Assembly: GCA_018340805.1 (NCBI GenBank)
Contig: JACMZG010000008.1
Location: 56,781,196 to 56,845,195 of the forward strand
Length of the DNA stretch: 64,000 nucleotides
Origin: Microvelia longipes
Lineage: Eukaryota > Arthropoda > Insecta > Hemiptera > Veliidae
Direction of reading: 5' to 3'
The notes below the pieces were generated by a model that saw only the letters and a list, made by a program, of their open reading frames with translations, searched no databases and was not told where the DNA came from. The stretch's first letter is position 1. Each line of letters opens with the position of its first letter. The position numbers and the translations under genes are program-made. Below, piece after piece: positions 10,440-21,775 of the stretch.

Positions 10440-10560
10440 ACTGTAGTTATAATTTATTTATTTATTTTTATATATATTTTTTTTTTTAATTTTTTTTTTT
10501 TTTTTAATTTTTTTTTTTTTTATTACAATATATTATTATTAATTATTATATCTTTTAATT
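10440..10560. repeat. T-rich and TTA-type low-complexity run
   Basis: TTTA, poly-T and ATTATTATTAATTATTA runs. They lie on the 3' side of the R4/Dong-like LINE and match in kind the TTA repeat on its other side (12193-12370). Confidence 0.85.
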
Positions 10561-10743
10561 CTTAGCCTTGGCTAGTTTTAAGAGCAAGGGACGGGTGTTT
10601 ACCAAGTCACCTTCTCATATAGGAACTAATGTGGTCTCACAAAAGTTCTGTCGAGTCATGTCTATGTTGTATACTATTAAGTCATATTCAAGGTCTTTCG
10701 TACTATTGAGCAGGTTTGTAGAATTACTGATTTTTGGATGAGC
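10561..10743 (-). other. probable 3' untranslated region of the R4/Dong-like LINE
   Basis: Noncoding sequence between the LINE stop and the TTA/T-rich run. Assigned by position only. Confidence 0.5.
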
Positions 10744-12186
10744 TTAATGAGAGAAACCGGTATATCTATTTTTTATTGCTGATTTTAAGTCTTTATGAAT
10801 TATTCCATTTGCCGATAATACTATGGGAATAACTGTAGCTGATTTCATTTTCCAAATTCTAATGATTTCTGCGGCCAAATCTGTGTATTTTGATATTTTT
10901 TCTTGGGTAGTTTTATTAAGGTTATGGGTAAGTGGCACAGCGACATCTATGAATTTGACATGTTGTTTAATTTTATCTACAATTACTATATCAGGCCTAT
11001 TGTGAATTATAGTTTTATCTGTGAGTATTGTCCGGTCGTAATATAATTTAAACAAGTTATTTTCTAACACTGGTTCAGGTTTGTAGTTATAATATTCAGT
11101 TTTTGTTTGTATCAGATTTAATTTTATGGCTATTTCTTGATGTATGATGTTTGCAATTTGGTTATGGCGTCGTAAGTAGTCTGTTTGAGCTAATATTTGA
11201 CATCCGGATATTATGTGTTGGATCGTTTCAGGGGCGTTGTGGCAGAGTCTGCATGTATCGTCCGTTAAGTTTGGCTCTTTAATTATAAATTTTCTATAGT
11301 TTCTTGTGGCTACTACTTGATCTTGGATAGCCATCATAAAGCCTTCAGTCTCTCCATAGAGGTCTCCTGAGATCAGCCAGTTGTTTGACGCTTTTTTGTC
11401 AACATAAGGTTGGTTGAGCTCGTTTAGATACCTTCCATGGAGCTCTTTCTGAGTCCATGCTGCTAGTTTATCTGCTTCATGATTTGGGTTGGTGATATTA
11501 GCTGGGTTATAGCTGGCCAGATTCAAAGGTGTGTAATCCAAATCTGCTAAGATAATTGATTTGTGCATGTTAGAAGTGATTTGTTTTTCATAGAAATAAT
11601 TTTGGAGTGATGTTATCTGGTTTTGTAGTAGCAAGGAGATATCAATTAACCCTCTTCCTCCAACAGACCTTGGAAGAGTCATTCTTTCTACTGAGGATCT
11701 TGGGTGGTGCATATTGTTATCTGTCATTACTTTTCTTATGTGGCGTTGAATGTTTTGGATCTCAGTTTTGCACCATTTGATTACACCAATTGAGTAAGTG
11801 AGGATAGGAGGTATGACATATGAGTTAATAGCTTTGATCATATTTCTTCCTTTCAGGTGGCTCTTTACTACTTTATGTAGTCTTTTATTGAATTCAGCTC
11901 TAATAACCTGTCGGATATTCTTATGATCGAGTCTTACTGCTTGATAGTATCCTAGATATTTATAAGCTTCGTCTTGTTTCATTGCTTCCATTATCTCACG
12001 GTCATTTAGTTGAAAATCTCCTTTTTCCAGTTTTCCTTTACTGATATGAAATATCTTACATTTACTAAGTCCGAATGTCATGTGTATGTCAGATGAAAAA
12101 TCGTGCACTATTTTAATTAATTGATTTATTTGGATTTCTGTTGCTGCATATAGTTTTATATCGTCCATGTACATGAGGTGTGTCAT
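10744..12186 (-). CDS. R4/Dong-like LINE ORF2 C-terminal half with restriction-like endonuclease, 5'-truncated
   Basis: The 480-codon open frame begins at the RT catalytic box YMDDIKLYA, so the fingers and most of the palm are missing. It continues through the thumb (EAYKYLGYYQAVRLDHKNIR, VGGRGLIDI). A CCHC knuckle follows (CRLCHNAPETIQHIISGC) and then a PD-D/E-x-K-type endonuclease with RPDIVIVD and KFIDVAVPL. This order, with the endonuclease after the RT, marks the R2/R4-type LINEs and not the AP-endonuclease LINEs seen elsewhere in the window. There are no internal stops, suggesting a recent insertion. TTA-type repeats lie on both sides; Dong elements are known to target TAA repeats. The ATG at 12186 is an accident of truncation, not a natural start. 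Confidence 0.85.
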   Translation of the reverse strand: MTHLMYMDDIKLYAATEIQINQLIKIVHDFSSDIHMTFGLSKCKIFHISKGKLEKGDFQLNDREIMEAMKQDEAYKYLGYYQAVRLDHKNIRQVIRAEFNKRLHKVVKSHLKGRNMIKAINSYVIPPILTYSIGVIKWCKTEIQNIQRHIRKVMTDNNMHHPRSSVERMTLPRSVGGRGLIDISLLLQNQITSLQNYFYEKQITSNMHKSIILADLDYTPLNLASYNPANITNPNHEADKLAAWTQKELHGRYLNELNQPYVDKKASNNWLISGDLYGETEGFMMAIQDQVVATRNYRKFIIKEPNLTDDTCRLCHNAPETIQHIISGCQILAQTDYLRRHNQIANIIHQEIAIKLNLIQTKTEYYNYKPEPVLENNLFKLYYDRTILTDKTIIHNRPDIVIVDKIKQHVKFIDVAVPLTHNLNKTTQEKISKYTDLAAEIIRIWKMKSATVIPIVLSANGIIHKDLKSAIKNRYTGFSH

Positions 12187-12192
12187 TGTTGA

Positions 12193-12197
12193 TATTA

Positions 12198-12242
<45 letters not shown>

Positions 12243-12370
12243 TTTTTTTTTTTTTTATTATTATTATTATTTTTATTTATTTATTTATTTTTTTTTATTT
12301 ATTATTATTATTATTATTTTATTATTTATTTTTTTTTTTTATTATTATTTATTTATTTTTTTTTTTTTTG
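12193..12370. repeat. (TTA)n microsatellite with T runs
   Basis: About 180 bp of ATT/TTA units interrupted by poly-T, abutting the truncated 5' end of the R4/Dong-like LINE. Confidence 0.95.
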
Positions 12371-12675
12371 GTCAGGTTTTGAGGTTGGTTCTAGGCGTTG
12401 CAGATTTCTTTGCAACGTCTAGACCTACATTAAAGCTCTGACAAAAGGAGACATAGGGGGGTAACATGGGAGGGAGCCGGAAGGCTCAAGATAAGACCTA
12501 GCCTGAAGTAATGTGAATAACGGTTCCAGGCTAGGTTTAAGGGGTTTCGCGGAGTGAGTTTTAGTTGGTATGAGGCAGACCCTGAGTTCAACACTGTTGA
12601 CAGACCGCTGTCTTCGTGCGTAAATGCATTTCTCTCTCTTTTTTGGTAACATTTTTCCCGCAAGAAAAATTTTGC

Positions 12676-12713
<38 letters not shown>
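12371..12713 (+). mobile_element. LINE-type 3' UTR with 37-nt oligo(A) tail
   Basis: A non-AT-rich stretch (CCAGGCTAGGTTTAAGGGG, GCGGAGTGAGTTTTAGTTGG) runs into 37 consecutive A residues at 12677-12713. It looks like the 3' end of a retrotransposed RNA. It may be the displaced tail of the R1-like element at 9464-10418, split by the R4/Dong-like insertion. That link is inferred from position and strand. Confidence 0.6.
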
Positions 12714-12715
<2 letters not shown>

Positions 12716-12780
12716 GACAGTTACTTAGGCCAGTTAGTTAGCCTTGGATATTATTAATAGCTACAAAGTATTATTTATAG

Positions 12781-13565
12781 CGTAACATGTTTTGTTTTAC
12801 TTTTACTCATTTATATCGTAGTTATACAGGAAAAGTATTAGGTTTTCAAAAAATCAATAACCGGGATGTCACCCGATTATCCGTTTTATTTATTTTAAAG
12901 TGATTTTTACAAAGTTGTCTGTCTAAATGTATGTGTGTATGTGCGTGTGTCTGTTATCATCATAGCTCCCAGTGTATATATGCTAGAGAGTGAAACTTAG
13001 TACAAAAATAATTCTATAGGTGTAATTGTGCTGTAAATAATAATTTTATGCCGTCATTTATCCGCAATATTAACTCAGACAAAATTTTAATTAAATTTAT
13101 TAAAAAAATCATCAAACGCAGAAAAATTATGCGATCAGATTGAGATTTGGCATGCCACGCATATAGTCACGTATAAGACTAACATATGTTTTAAGTTTCA
13201 TCTCATTATCAACGTAAGTTCAGTTTTTATCAAATGACTTGTGTATGATTTTTATTAAAATATAATAAATCAGAAAACAATATAATTGAGTTGAAATTTA
13301 GTTCAAATAAATACCTTTACTTAATAAATTAGTACAATAAGTTTATTTACAACAAGTAAATCCTTAATTTTTATTAGTTAAAGTTAAGAAGTATCGAGCG
13401 CGGTCAGTGCATCGATCGGTGACCGCTTGGAATAATTCTGATGTATTTACTATCTGATGACGAGCAACTTAGTCCTAAAACGTGTTGTAGTATAAATTTA
13501 ACGACTTGTATATTCTAAGGACGAGCGAAGCGTGTCCGAGATACCCCGTCCCCGCTTTTTTATTC
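12781..13565 (+). repeat. Rep-A, near-complete copy
   Basis: Shows the whole family order: ATATCGTAGTTATACAGGAAAAG, split as ATATCGTAG and CAGGAAAAG; CCGGGATGTCACCC; a GT-rich run; TATATATGCTAGAGAG; GCGGTCAGTGCATCGATCGG; GGACGAGCGAAGCGTGTCC; TACCCCGTCCCCGC. No open frame. Confidence 0.75.
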
Positions 13566-14060
13566 TCAATATTTATTGTCAGCAGTTTTGTCATTATTTT
13601 AGCAGACTTATTTTCATGTTTACTTTATCTAAATCCTACGTAAAAATTAAAGCCAAATTTAATTAGTATTGTAAATGTAATAATGACTACAAATGCGTAA
13701 TAATTAATAATCTCTATAATAATTAATACCTTGAAGACTAAATTACTGACTCAAGTTACTTATTTTCCTGGTAGACTAGGTATTTTGAATAGAATATTAA
13801 AAAAGCAACTTGTCATTTTTTATATCAGGCTTACTGTCGTATTTTCTTTATCATAATCCTACGTTATAACAAATCTATATTAATTAAGAATACAATAACT
13901 CTTAAGACTAACTATTACTAACTAAAATGTTTTACAATCTTTTTAAACTAAGTATTTTGAATAGGATATAATAAGTAGCTTGCATGCTTAACAGACCTGT
14001 TATTATTTTTATTAGACTTATTTTTATGGTAACTTTATCCTTGATAACGAATGTAATAAT
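13566..14060 (+). repeat. three degenerate tandem units of about 190 bp
   Basis: Related blocks begin near 13570, 13800 and 13985 with TTGTCATT/CTTGTCAT/CTGTTATT. Each runs through TTATC.TAATCCTACGT or a variant, and then TATTTTGAATAG at 13786 and 13958. Confidence 0.55.
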
Positions 14061-15860
14061 TAAGAAGAAAGAAAGAATTTAAAATTTGTATACTTTTTTG
14101 TAAACAAATGTTCCTCTAATTTTTGTGATATAAAAATAAAATTCTGTCTTTCTTTTAAAAGTTAAGAATAACAAACATGTGTTAGTAAAGTAGTATAAAG
14201 TATTAAATGACCATCCGCTAAATCAAAGCGAATACATTTTTTCTATAAATTTATAACACAAGAGATATATACTAGAGGGGGCACAGCCTATCTCAATACA
14301 TTGAGAGGCCTGAAACATCTTTTTGGGGCTCTCAAGGGCTCTGTGTAACCTCATTGAAACCTCTCTCAAGAGTGAGTAAAGGCTATAATGAATCAATTGA
14401 TTTCGGCATCCCGCACATTGTTTGTATTTTGATTTGTATTTTTAACATTCTCTTATATAAGGTATCGTAATTTTTGAATCGTAATAATTGAAGGTGGTCA
14501 GGTTACTTTTTCGATGTTTCACACTTAAACCTATAGGGCCCCATTAGTTATGATATTTCTATGTTATAACAAGTATTAAGAAAGGTTCTATAACCGTACT
14601 AAACACAAGATATTTTATGCAGTGCTACCTTAACTTCTCTTGTATATGCCCCATTCAAAGCCCCAAAGCCTTTCAAATAATCCAATAAAGGAAGCATTAT
14701 ATTCTTTAAGAGTAGGTGCGTGAACCCGCAAAATCAAAACTTGGGTAGGTTACTTACCGTACTATCTGAGGGCACGGCAGTGCCCCAGCCAAGTCTTGCT
14801 TTAAAAGGTACAAGTTTCATATCCAAGGCTGGCACTGACGAACACCCTTTTCCCGAAGCAATTCGGAGCTTTTTCTACCCCCTTGTATCTTTTGACTGAA
14901 TAAACCTAGAATCTATAAATTTGGCTGACGCAAAGATCATATCAAAGCAATATTACTTGTGAAATCACAATTATTTATCCATTATAGACCACGAGAAATT
15001 TCGCTTGGAAAATTACTAATTTCGACCCTGACTGACTGACTACCTCACTCACTTATCATAATTCTAAGGCACTTCTAATAATCGTAGAAATTTGATATGA
15101 GGGTAGGGTTTGTTTGGTAAAGCAAGGGAAAATTGTCAAATTTGCAATATTTTAATTTGATCTCCTAAATATTGCCTCTGATATGAAAAATTAGTGGTTT
15201 ACAACGACTTCATCAACAACTTATGATTCATTATTTGTAACATGAAAATATATGTCTAACAATAATATAATGACTGTATTATATGAGTGATATATTTTTC
15301 TTAAATTTTTTTCAAGTATGTTGAGAAACTTAATAGCATATTGTTGATTTCAATATTAAGCATCCATTGTTATAATTATTTCAGATGCAAAATGAGTTAT
15401 TTTACATTTTGGGTTGTAAGAAGGGCTCTACCAAAACACCACAACTTGAGTATCTGCTTTTAACTTCAGGCAGTTAAATATGTTAAATTTTATATGTATG
15501 GCATGTAATATTTTCAATAAAATTACTATTTATCATGTTTGAGAGTAATACTAATGCGAAGTATAATATTATAAATGCAAACTATGCAACGAGCAAATTA
15601 CTCGATTATGAACAGTTAAATAAGCATCTAAATCTTTCAATATCAGAAAAAAATTAGTCGACTTTTCTAGTCAGGGGTTTTATTTAAAAGGCTTGGGTTA
15701 GAGTGTCATAAACTTACATTTGTGAAAAAATAGTTAAGATAGTGCAGGTATCAAAACATACTAATGACAGAAATGCACCAAAAAAGACAGAAAATAGGCT
15801 CTTCCAAAATCCACACATCTTAAGTTCAGAAGCAAAGTTAATCGAAATTACTTACAAAAA
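14061..15860. other. noncoding stretch
   Basis: I find no gene. A short hairpin, GGGCACGGCAGTGCCCC, is at 14770-14786. AAGTCTTG near 14801 also occurs in the foldback element at 16866-17383. The rest is unique AT-rich sequence. Confidence 0.5.
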
Positions 15861-16001
15861 GCTCGATTTCGACACCGGAGGTCCGAGGTTCCCAGCCCGG
15901 GAACCTCGAATAATGCTCTAAGATTATATAAATAGTATTTGTATTAAAAAGATTTTGCAAACTTTAATTGATATTTAGAGGATAGTAGACGCAACCTACT
16001 A

Positions 16002-16771
16002 CACCTTTTCCAATTTTATTTGAGAAACCGTTATGGTTATTTGAGAACATATCAATTGTATTTGAGATTAGAAAAATATATTTTAGAAAACATCAATTGA
16101 ATTTGAGAACAGTCAGTTGTATTTGAGTAGGCATTAAATGAATTTGAGAGCAGTGAATTCTATTTAAGAATTTATTAAATGTTTTTGAGAACTTGTGATT
16201 TGATAATGAGAAGCTCAAAATTCGGCCAATTTTTACATTACTATTTTTCTTAAATACAATTATACCTTGTTAGGTGAGAGTTGAGCAATGAAACATATAC
16301 AGGGTGGAACAACTCACTTTAACCAACATTAAATCCTTAAATTATGGGGAAAACATGGTCCTAGACCTTCGAAAATGGTCTCTACTCCTAGTAAATCAAC
16401 TCCTAGGAGTTCAAATTATCAATAATTTTTTTGAGCTACGAATGCACTACATAGGGCATAGGACAAATCCAAAAAGCCATCATACATGAAAATCGGTTCA
16501 CTGGTTTAGGCTGTAGGTGCGTCAACGTAAAATGAAGGAAGATAGTCATTTGGATAATTTTCTCAAACACAATTGACAACTTCTCAAATTCAAATCACCC
16601 TTCCTGAAATGAAATTAAACAATTCTCAATTTTATATAATGCTTTCTGAAATAAAATTGACTATTCTCAACTACATTTGTTGTTTTATCAAATTCAACAG
16701 ACTAATCTAATTTACATTTGATATTTTCTCAAATACAATTAATATCTTCTCAAATAAATGTGGAAAAGGTG
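16002..16771. mobile_element. MITE with CACCTTTTCC ends, TA target duplication, subterminal repeats
   Basis: CACCTTTTCC at 16002 and GGAAAAGGTG ending at 16771 are exact inverted ends, each flanked by TA. The left half has several copies of CAATTGTATTTGAGA-like units and the right half their complements (TCTCAAATACAATT). A mariner-like fragment (from 16300) sits in the middle. No transposase is encoded. Confidence 0.8.
16300..16490 (+). mobile_element. fragment of mariner-type MITE
   Basis: Starts TA-CAGGGTGGAAC and contains AAACATGGTCCTAGACC and TTCGAAAATGGTCT, as in the complete element at 55118-55590. Its right terminus is lost. The short open frame across it is incidental. Confidence 0.6.
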
Positions 16772-16865
16772 TAGAAGTTGTTTCCGCAGGGTGAATACCC
16801 TGATATGACGAAACGCCCTAAAACGGGCATTTTATTTTATATTTATACTTACAAAAAGAAATTAG

Positions 16866-17383
16866 ATCCCAACAAAAACACTTCGTGAAAAAGTGCAGCC
16901 AAGTCTTGCGTAAAAAGTTATGATATCATAGTTTACGCCAAGTTTATTCATTCGCTGTTTTCATAAATCTTGAGAGATATAGATGTTTATTTAATATCCG
17001 CAACGTATGCGCTCAAAAGCCTTACAAAATTTAACAGTAAAGAAATTTCCGACTTGGCAAGAACGCTAAATAACCACATTAGAAATAGAATAAATAAATA
17101 GACAATACCTATTTAGAAAAAAAACTTTCAATATTAATTTGAGGAAGAAATTCATGATTAATTAATTTTACGTCTGCGTTCCTGCATAGTCGGAAATTTC
17201 TTTACTGTTAAATTTTGTAAGGCTTTTGAGCGCATACGTTGCGGATATTAAATAAACATCTATATCTCTCAAGATTTATGAAAACAGCGAATGAATACAC
17301 TAGGCGTAAACTATGATATCATAACTTTTTACGCAAGACTTGGCTGCATTTTTTCACGTGTTTTTCAGTGTTTTTGTTGGGAT
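16866..17383. repeat. foldback element with ~190-bp arms
   Basis: Left arm 16866-17055 (ATCCCAACAAAAACAC ... TTTACTGTTAAATTTTG complement) is repeated inverted at 17185-17383, nearly base for base. A loop of about 130 bp lies between. Key shared pieces are AAGTCTTGCGTAAAAAGTTA, ATATCCGCAACGTATGCGC and their complements. No gene. Confidence 0.9.
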
Positions 17384-17399
17384 ATACTAGTGCGGTAGT

Positions 17400-18780
17400 G
17401 TTATAATATCTGTAACTCTACCCAGCAGAATGGCTAACTTTCTATTCTTCTACCTTTGACATACTACTAGCGCTGGTTCCCCAGCGTTGAAAAATGGAAC
17501 CACAGGTGACTCACTTGATCTTTACTTGATCTTTTGGTACCTGGCACATATTAGCTTTTCAAGCTGTTTTGGGACATCCCAAAACAGCACAGCATAGCAT
17601 AATTTCTATTTTGTTTGGCCCAATTTCTGTAAAACTTTCACAATACAGAGTTGAAAATTTCGGTGCTATGCGACATTTAAGAACGTTGTGTATGTAAAGC
17701 AAATAGCATAAGTATTTACTAATGGCTCATTGAAATTATTAAACAAAACTAGAAGGAGTTTAAACAAAATTATCAAAAGAAAAAAGTAAAAAACATGTTT
17801 TTCAATCAAACGTTCACAATAGGTTATAAATAAATAGCCTGTGCTTGAAAAATTGTCAAAGCATAGCTTAGGCTTAACTTCTAGGTCTAGGGAACCGATT
17901 ATATAATAGGGTCTGGGTTTTATTTCGTAGGCCTTACCAAATGTTTGGAGCAAAGGAATGTTATTATTTGTAACAATCATAACTGTAAATGTTTTTCGCC
18001 AACACGCAACACGCATAGAACTGTCATTCACTTTTCTAAGACCAAGTATGGAATAAAAATGGAAAGAAATAAATATCTTTCAAATATTGTTTATGACGGT
18101 AATTCGAGTTACTTCTTCAAAGTTCATAACATCTACGGTATCTTTACCAAATTTGTTACCTTAAAGGCCAGAAAAGCCTTAAAAATAGAATGTAAAGACC
18201 ATTGAAACAAAAACAATTTCGTGATGCAGGTAATACAATGCCTAAGGAGCGTAATGTCCACAGCTGACTGTATCGTCTTGTTGACAGTATAAAATATATT
18301 CTTAAGAGTGTTGCTCTAATAAATATAGTACTATAAGGTGGTATTCATACCTCTGACGGCACACAAGCAGTTAAGGCTGTTTTCCCGCTAAAAGAATACG
18401 TTTAAATATACTTTTCGTTTTTTGATGTATCATCCAGAGTAAAATTTTTTTTAGCAAGATAGTTCTTTGTTGAGGTTGTTTTTGTCTATTAGGACAAAGT
18501 TGACAAGCAAACTTTAAAATTTTAAATGGTTTGTTTTAACTTTTATGCTACAATTTAGTTACTTTAGTACATATCTACTCAGTTGCGTTATTTCAGTGAT
18601 ATTATTTCCTATGTATCAATATAACAAATATTTATTTATTAATAACATGCAAATATATTTAAAAATTTTTACAGTTAAATGAGGTACATGTAAATGAAAC
18701 CATTTTAAACAAAGTTAATGTTTCTTTATTATACAAACTATATCAATTATTACTATGAAGCTTAGTAGCCTAATCATATA
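17400..18780. other. noncoding stretch, nothing recognised
   Basis: Short open frames on both strands (17666-18031 minus, 17945-18205 plus) overlap each other and show no known motif. Confidence 0.45.
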
Positions 18781-19160
18781 CACCTGGTTTATTTAAGAAT
18801 GTTCCTGAATCAAACAAAAAAGATGTCTATTTTGGTCAATTAGGTCAAAATATTAGGTTCTGAGCTGTAAACACTTAGCCCTTCTTATTTAAATCGTATC
18901 TCAATGAGCCTTAGAAGATGACTATTCTGCCCTACAAGTACTTTTAGTTAAATAATATGTATATAATCATGATTCGTCAAATAGATTCCAAGCTGTAATT
19001 AATAAGAATGTTTTTTAACTTATACCCTATATTATTCAGGAATAGATCTTGATAAGCATAGAACATGTCTATTTTGACCTATGAGTAGTTGTAGTTAAAA
19101 GTTTAGTCATGATCCATCAATTAGATTCTGAGCTGTAAGCACTCAACTCAACATTATTTT
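18781..19160 (+). repeat. Rep-D degenerate tandem units; inverted relative at 62340-62540
   Basis: GATTCTGAGCTGTAAGCACT, CATGATCCATCAATTAGATT and TACCCTATATTATTCAGG-type blocks recur two to three times. Their complement (GTGCTTACAGCTCAGAATCT, TAATATAGGGTATA) occurs at 62340-62540. Confidence 0.65.
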
Positions 19161-19389
19161 AGAATACAAAATATTATTATAAGAGATATATAATTATTAA
19201 TATTTACAATTTTCAAAATAAATGTGAGAAATTTAAGTTACACTTAACCTAAAACTACGTCACTTGACACTGAGCAGTTCTTTTTCTTGTATAGATGACG
19301 TTTATAAGTCATCCTTAAGCAATGTGCAATTTCCTTAATAGCATAAACCAAATTTATATTCATAGAATGAATATAAATTTTTTATTCAT

Positions 19390-19960
19390 TTGAGCAATGA
19401 AGTGATATGTAGGTGGAATGCACCATTAAATTTTTTATGCAAGTCAATTTTAAAACTGCCCCACTTTAAGTAGGCCAAATCAGATTCAGTCTTGTGATTT
19501 AAGTTACAATTTATTCTTATAGTAACAATAACTGAAAAATGATCTAAACCAGGCTCCAAAGTATTAATAAAGAAATTAGCCAGCAGATCAATGCTTTCAG
19601 AATGATACTAAATCATATCTATAACACAGATAAACGAGCAGAATAATTTTATGTAACTTCATGAAATCAAAAAGGATATTCTCTTTAGTTTCTACATGTT
19701 TGTCCATGGAGTTCCTAGTATAAGTTAAAGGACCCATAATCACAGTGTCTGGGGAATCTCATTGCTCACACCACTCCGAGCATTGAAATCCCCTCCAAAA
19801 ACAATGATACTATTACAAGAATACTCACATATTATTTTAGAAATTACAGGTTGGATGCTGTCTAGTGAATAATTAAGTTCCACGGTTGGTTTCAGATAAA
19901 CTGATATCGCGATTATTGTAGAAGATTTAAAAACAAATTTTATAACAAAAGACCAGTCGT
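19390..19960 (-). pseudogene. LINE AP-endonuclease domain fossil
   Basis: The minus strand carries FGGDFNARSGVSN near 19800 and DHFSVIVTIRIN near 19530, the GDFN and (S)DH motifs of the APE-type endonuclease of Jockey/R1-group LINEs. Stops and frameshifts lie between them. No RT follows downstream. Confidence 0.7.
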
Positions 19961-20279
19961 TAGAAAATAGAATAGTTTTACATATGTTTTTAAATCCTAC
20001 TAAGAGTCCACTACAAGCGCTTCCTCATAAGCTTTAACAGCTTCTCTCCCTTTTCTCTGAAGTACTCTCTACAGAGGTGTTAAGCTCTCTTCTTACATTA
20101 CTGGAATAATCAGAAGAAATACTGACACCACTAGGTAGTTTTTTCCAACTAGCTAAAACTATTGTTTATATTCTATAAGAAATAAATCTGAGCCGTGAAG
20201 GTTTCTCTCCAACATTATCATTGAGACGTTTAACAAAGTAAACATCTCTAAGAGACAAACTATTGTTTTCTTCAAGGAG

Positions 20280-20603
20280 ATGAAGAATATTATGATTTTT
20301 ATAGTTCTTTCTAGTTCTTTTGTATTATCAGTCTTAGGAATACCAAAAAAGAAATATCATTCCTGTAGTTCCCATCTAGGTAATCACTTCCAATGGTATC
20401 CAGAAAAAAAAGTTCACGGAAAAAAAATACAATGGAAAAAAGTACACGGAAAAAAAGTACACGGAAAAAAGTACACGGAGAAAAAGATACACGGAAAAAA
20501 TCACACGAAAAATAAAACACGGAAAAAATTACAAGAGGACGAAGAAGACATAAAACAATTATTCAAAATGTTGATAATTTACAGGATATATAGTAAATAT
20601 TAA
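20280..20603 (+). CDS. putative secreted lysine/histidine repeat protein, probably minisatellite-derived
   Basis: The frame starts MKNIMIFIVLSSSFVLSVLG, which has the form of a signal peptide. It then runs through five or more KKVHGKK-type repeats produced by an ACGGAAAAAAAGTAC minisatellite at 20400-20540, and ends IYRIYSKY. No family is recognised. An inverted stretch of the same minisatellite at 21640-21775 gives no such protein, which argues that the repeat, not selection on a protein, keeps this frame open. It could also be a genuine small secreted product; the sequence cannot decide. Confidence 0.25.
   Translation: MKNIMIFIVLSSSFVLSVLGIPKKKYHSCSSHLGNHFQWYPEKKVHGKKIQWKKVHGKKVHGKKYTEKKIHGKNHTKNKTRKKLQEDEEDIKQLFKMLIIYRIYSKY
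20400..20540 (+). repeat. CACGGAAAAAA minisatellite
   Basis: At least eight units of (C)ACGGAAAAAAA with GTACA spacers. The complement (TTTTTTCCGTGT) lies at 21640-21775. Confidence 0.85.
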
Positions 20604-20639
20604 ATCTTCAAATAGGATATTCATATATATTATATCTAA

Positions 20640-21615
20640 AAATCGGGTAAGGGGTTTACCTCGGATCTTTACCTCGTCCCATCGGATTCTACGCTCAATC
20701 TCCCTACAACGGACTCGCATCGCTCGTGCTTTTGATACTTGCTATTGACCTCTAAACACACATACATACATATACACGCACACACATATACATATATACA
20801 CACACACATACACATACATACATACATACATATACACACACATGCATACGTATCCACATATATACATATATATACACACACACACACGTACATATATATA
20901 CAGCTTCTCCCAAGAAATGGATATAAAAAAAGCTTCATTGCATAAATATAGTAAACCTATAGGTAACTTTTTACTTTTTCACGTATATACAAAAGTATTT
21001 TGTTTGCAAAAAAATCCAAAACTGGGATGACACCGACATTATCCGTTTCAGGATTTTTTTAAAGATCTCTTGAGTGGTTTTTATAAAGTTGTGTGTGTAT
21101 TTGTCTGTTATCATCGTAGCTTCTAGTGTATATATGCTAGAGAGTTGAAACTATGTATAAAAATCAGTCTATAGCTATAGTTGTTCTATTTGGAAAATAA
21201 TGTTTTATAACGTCATTAACCCGAAATAATTAGTTAAAATTTCGATGCGATTGGATTGAGATATGGCATGCATATAGCCATGTATAGACTAACATACGTG
21301 CAAAGTTATAACTCATTATTAGTATTTATTTAATTTGTTGTTGTTCAAATGACTAGTTTGTTTTTTAAAAAATTGGAAAAAATGAAAAATATTATTGAAT
21401 TAAAATTTAATACAAGTCTATCCTTTACGTATTAAATAAGTGCACTAAGTTTCGTTTAAATTCATTAAGTATATCCATTTTGGTTTGATCATAAAAGTTA
21501 AGCAGCATTGTGCGTGGTCAGTGCTGTATAGGTAACCACTGAGAATGAAACAGATGTATTTACTATCAGAGGACGAGCGAAGCGATTCCGTTAACGTGTT
21601 ACAGTATACATTTGA
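20640..21615. repeat. Rep-A: terminal fragment (minus), CA-rich microsatellite, then a longer copy (plus)
   Basis: 20645-20745 matches the Rep-A end in minus orientation (AATCGGGTAAGGGGTTTACC, ATCGGATTCTACGCTCA). 20758-20890 is a (CA/TACA)n microsatellite. 20960-21615 is a plus-strand Rep-A with AACTGGGATGACACC, TATATATGCTAGAGAG, GTGGTCAGTGCTGTATAGG and GGACGAGCGAAGCGATTCC. It is arranged head to head like 8867-9420. Confidence 0.75.
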
Positions 21616-21639
21616 CAAATTTCATATGTCATATGAAAT

Positions 21640-21775
21640 TTGTGTGAACTTTTTTCCGTGTGATTTTTCCGTGTTTTTTTCCCTGTTTTTTTCCTGTATT
21701 TTGTTTCTGTGTTTTTTGTGTGTAATTTTTTTCCTGTACTTTTATCCTGTGTTTTTTTCCGTGTATTTTTTTTTC
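21640..21775 (-). repeat. inverted TTTTTTCCGTGT minisatellite
   Basis: About ten units of TTTTTCCGTGT/TTTTCCTGT, the complement of the array at 20400-20540. The two arrays bracket the Rep-A block. Confidence 0.8.

Larger units (their letters stand above)
15865..16842 (+). mobile_element. tRNA-derived SINE split by a MITE
   Basis: The head (15865-15999, with GACACCGGAGGTCCGAGGTTCC and CTCTAAGATTAT) and the tail (16774-16842, TTTCCGCAGGGTGAATACCCT ... AAAACGGGCATTTTATTTTAT, shown in parts) match the order of the SINE at 24583-24803. The TIR element at 16002-16771 separates them. Confidence 0.7.

Noticed and set aside
12167..12422. two plus-strand frames of Leu/Tyr/Phe repeats
   Set aside because: Pure translation of the TTA/T microsatellite.
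12676..12716. possible telomere or integration tract
   Set aside because: The 37-A run is better explained as the tail of a retrotransposed RNA; no telomeric TTAGG repeats are present.
20669..21030. open frames on both strands rich in His/Thr or Cys/Val/Tyr
   Set aside because: Translation of the CA/TACA microsatellite inside the Rep-A block.
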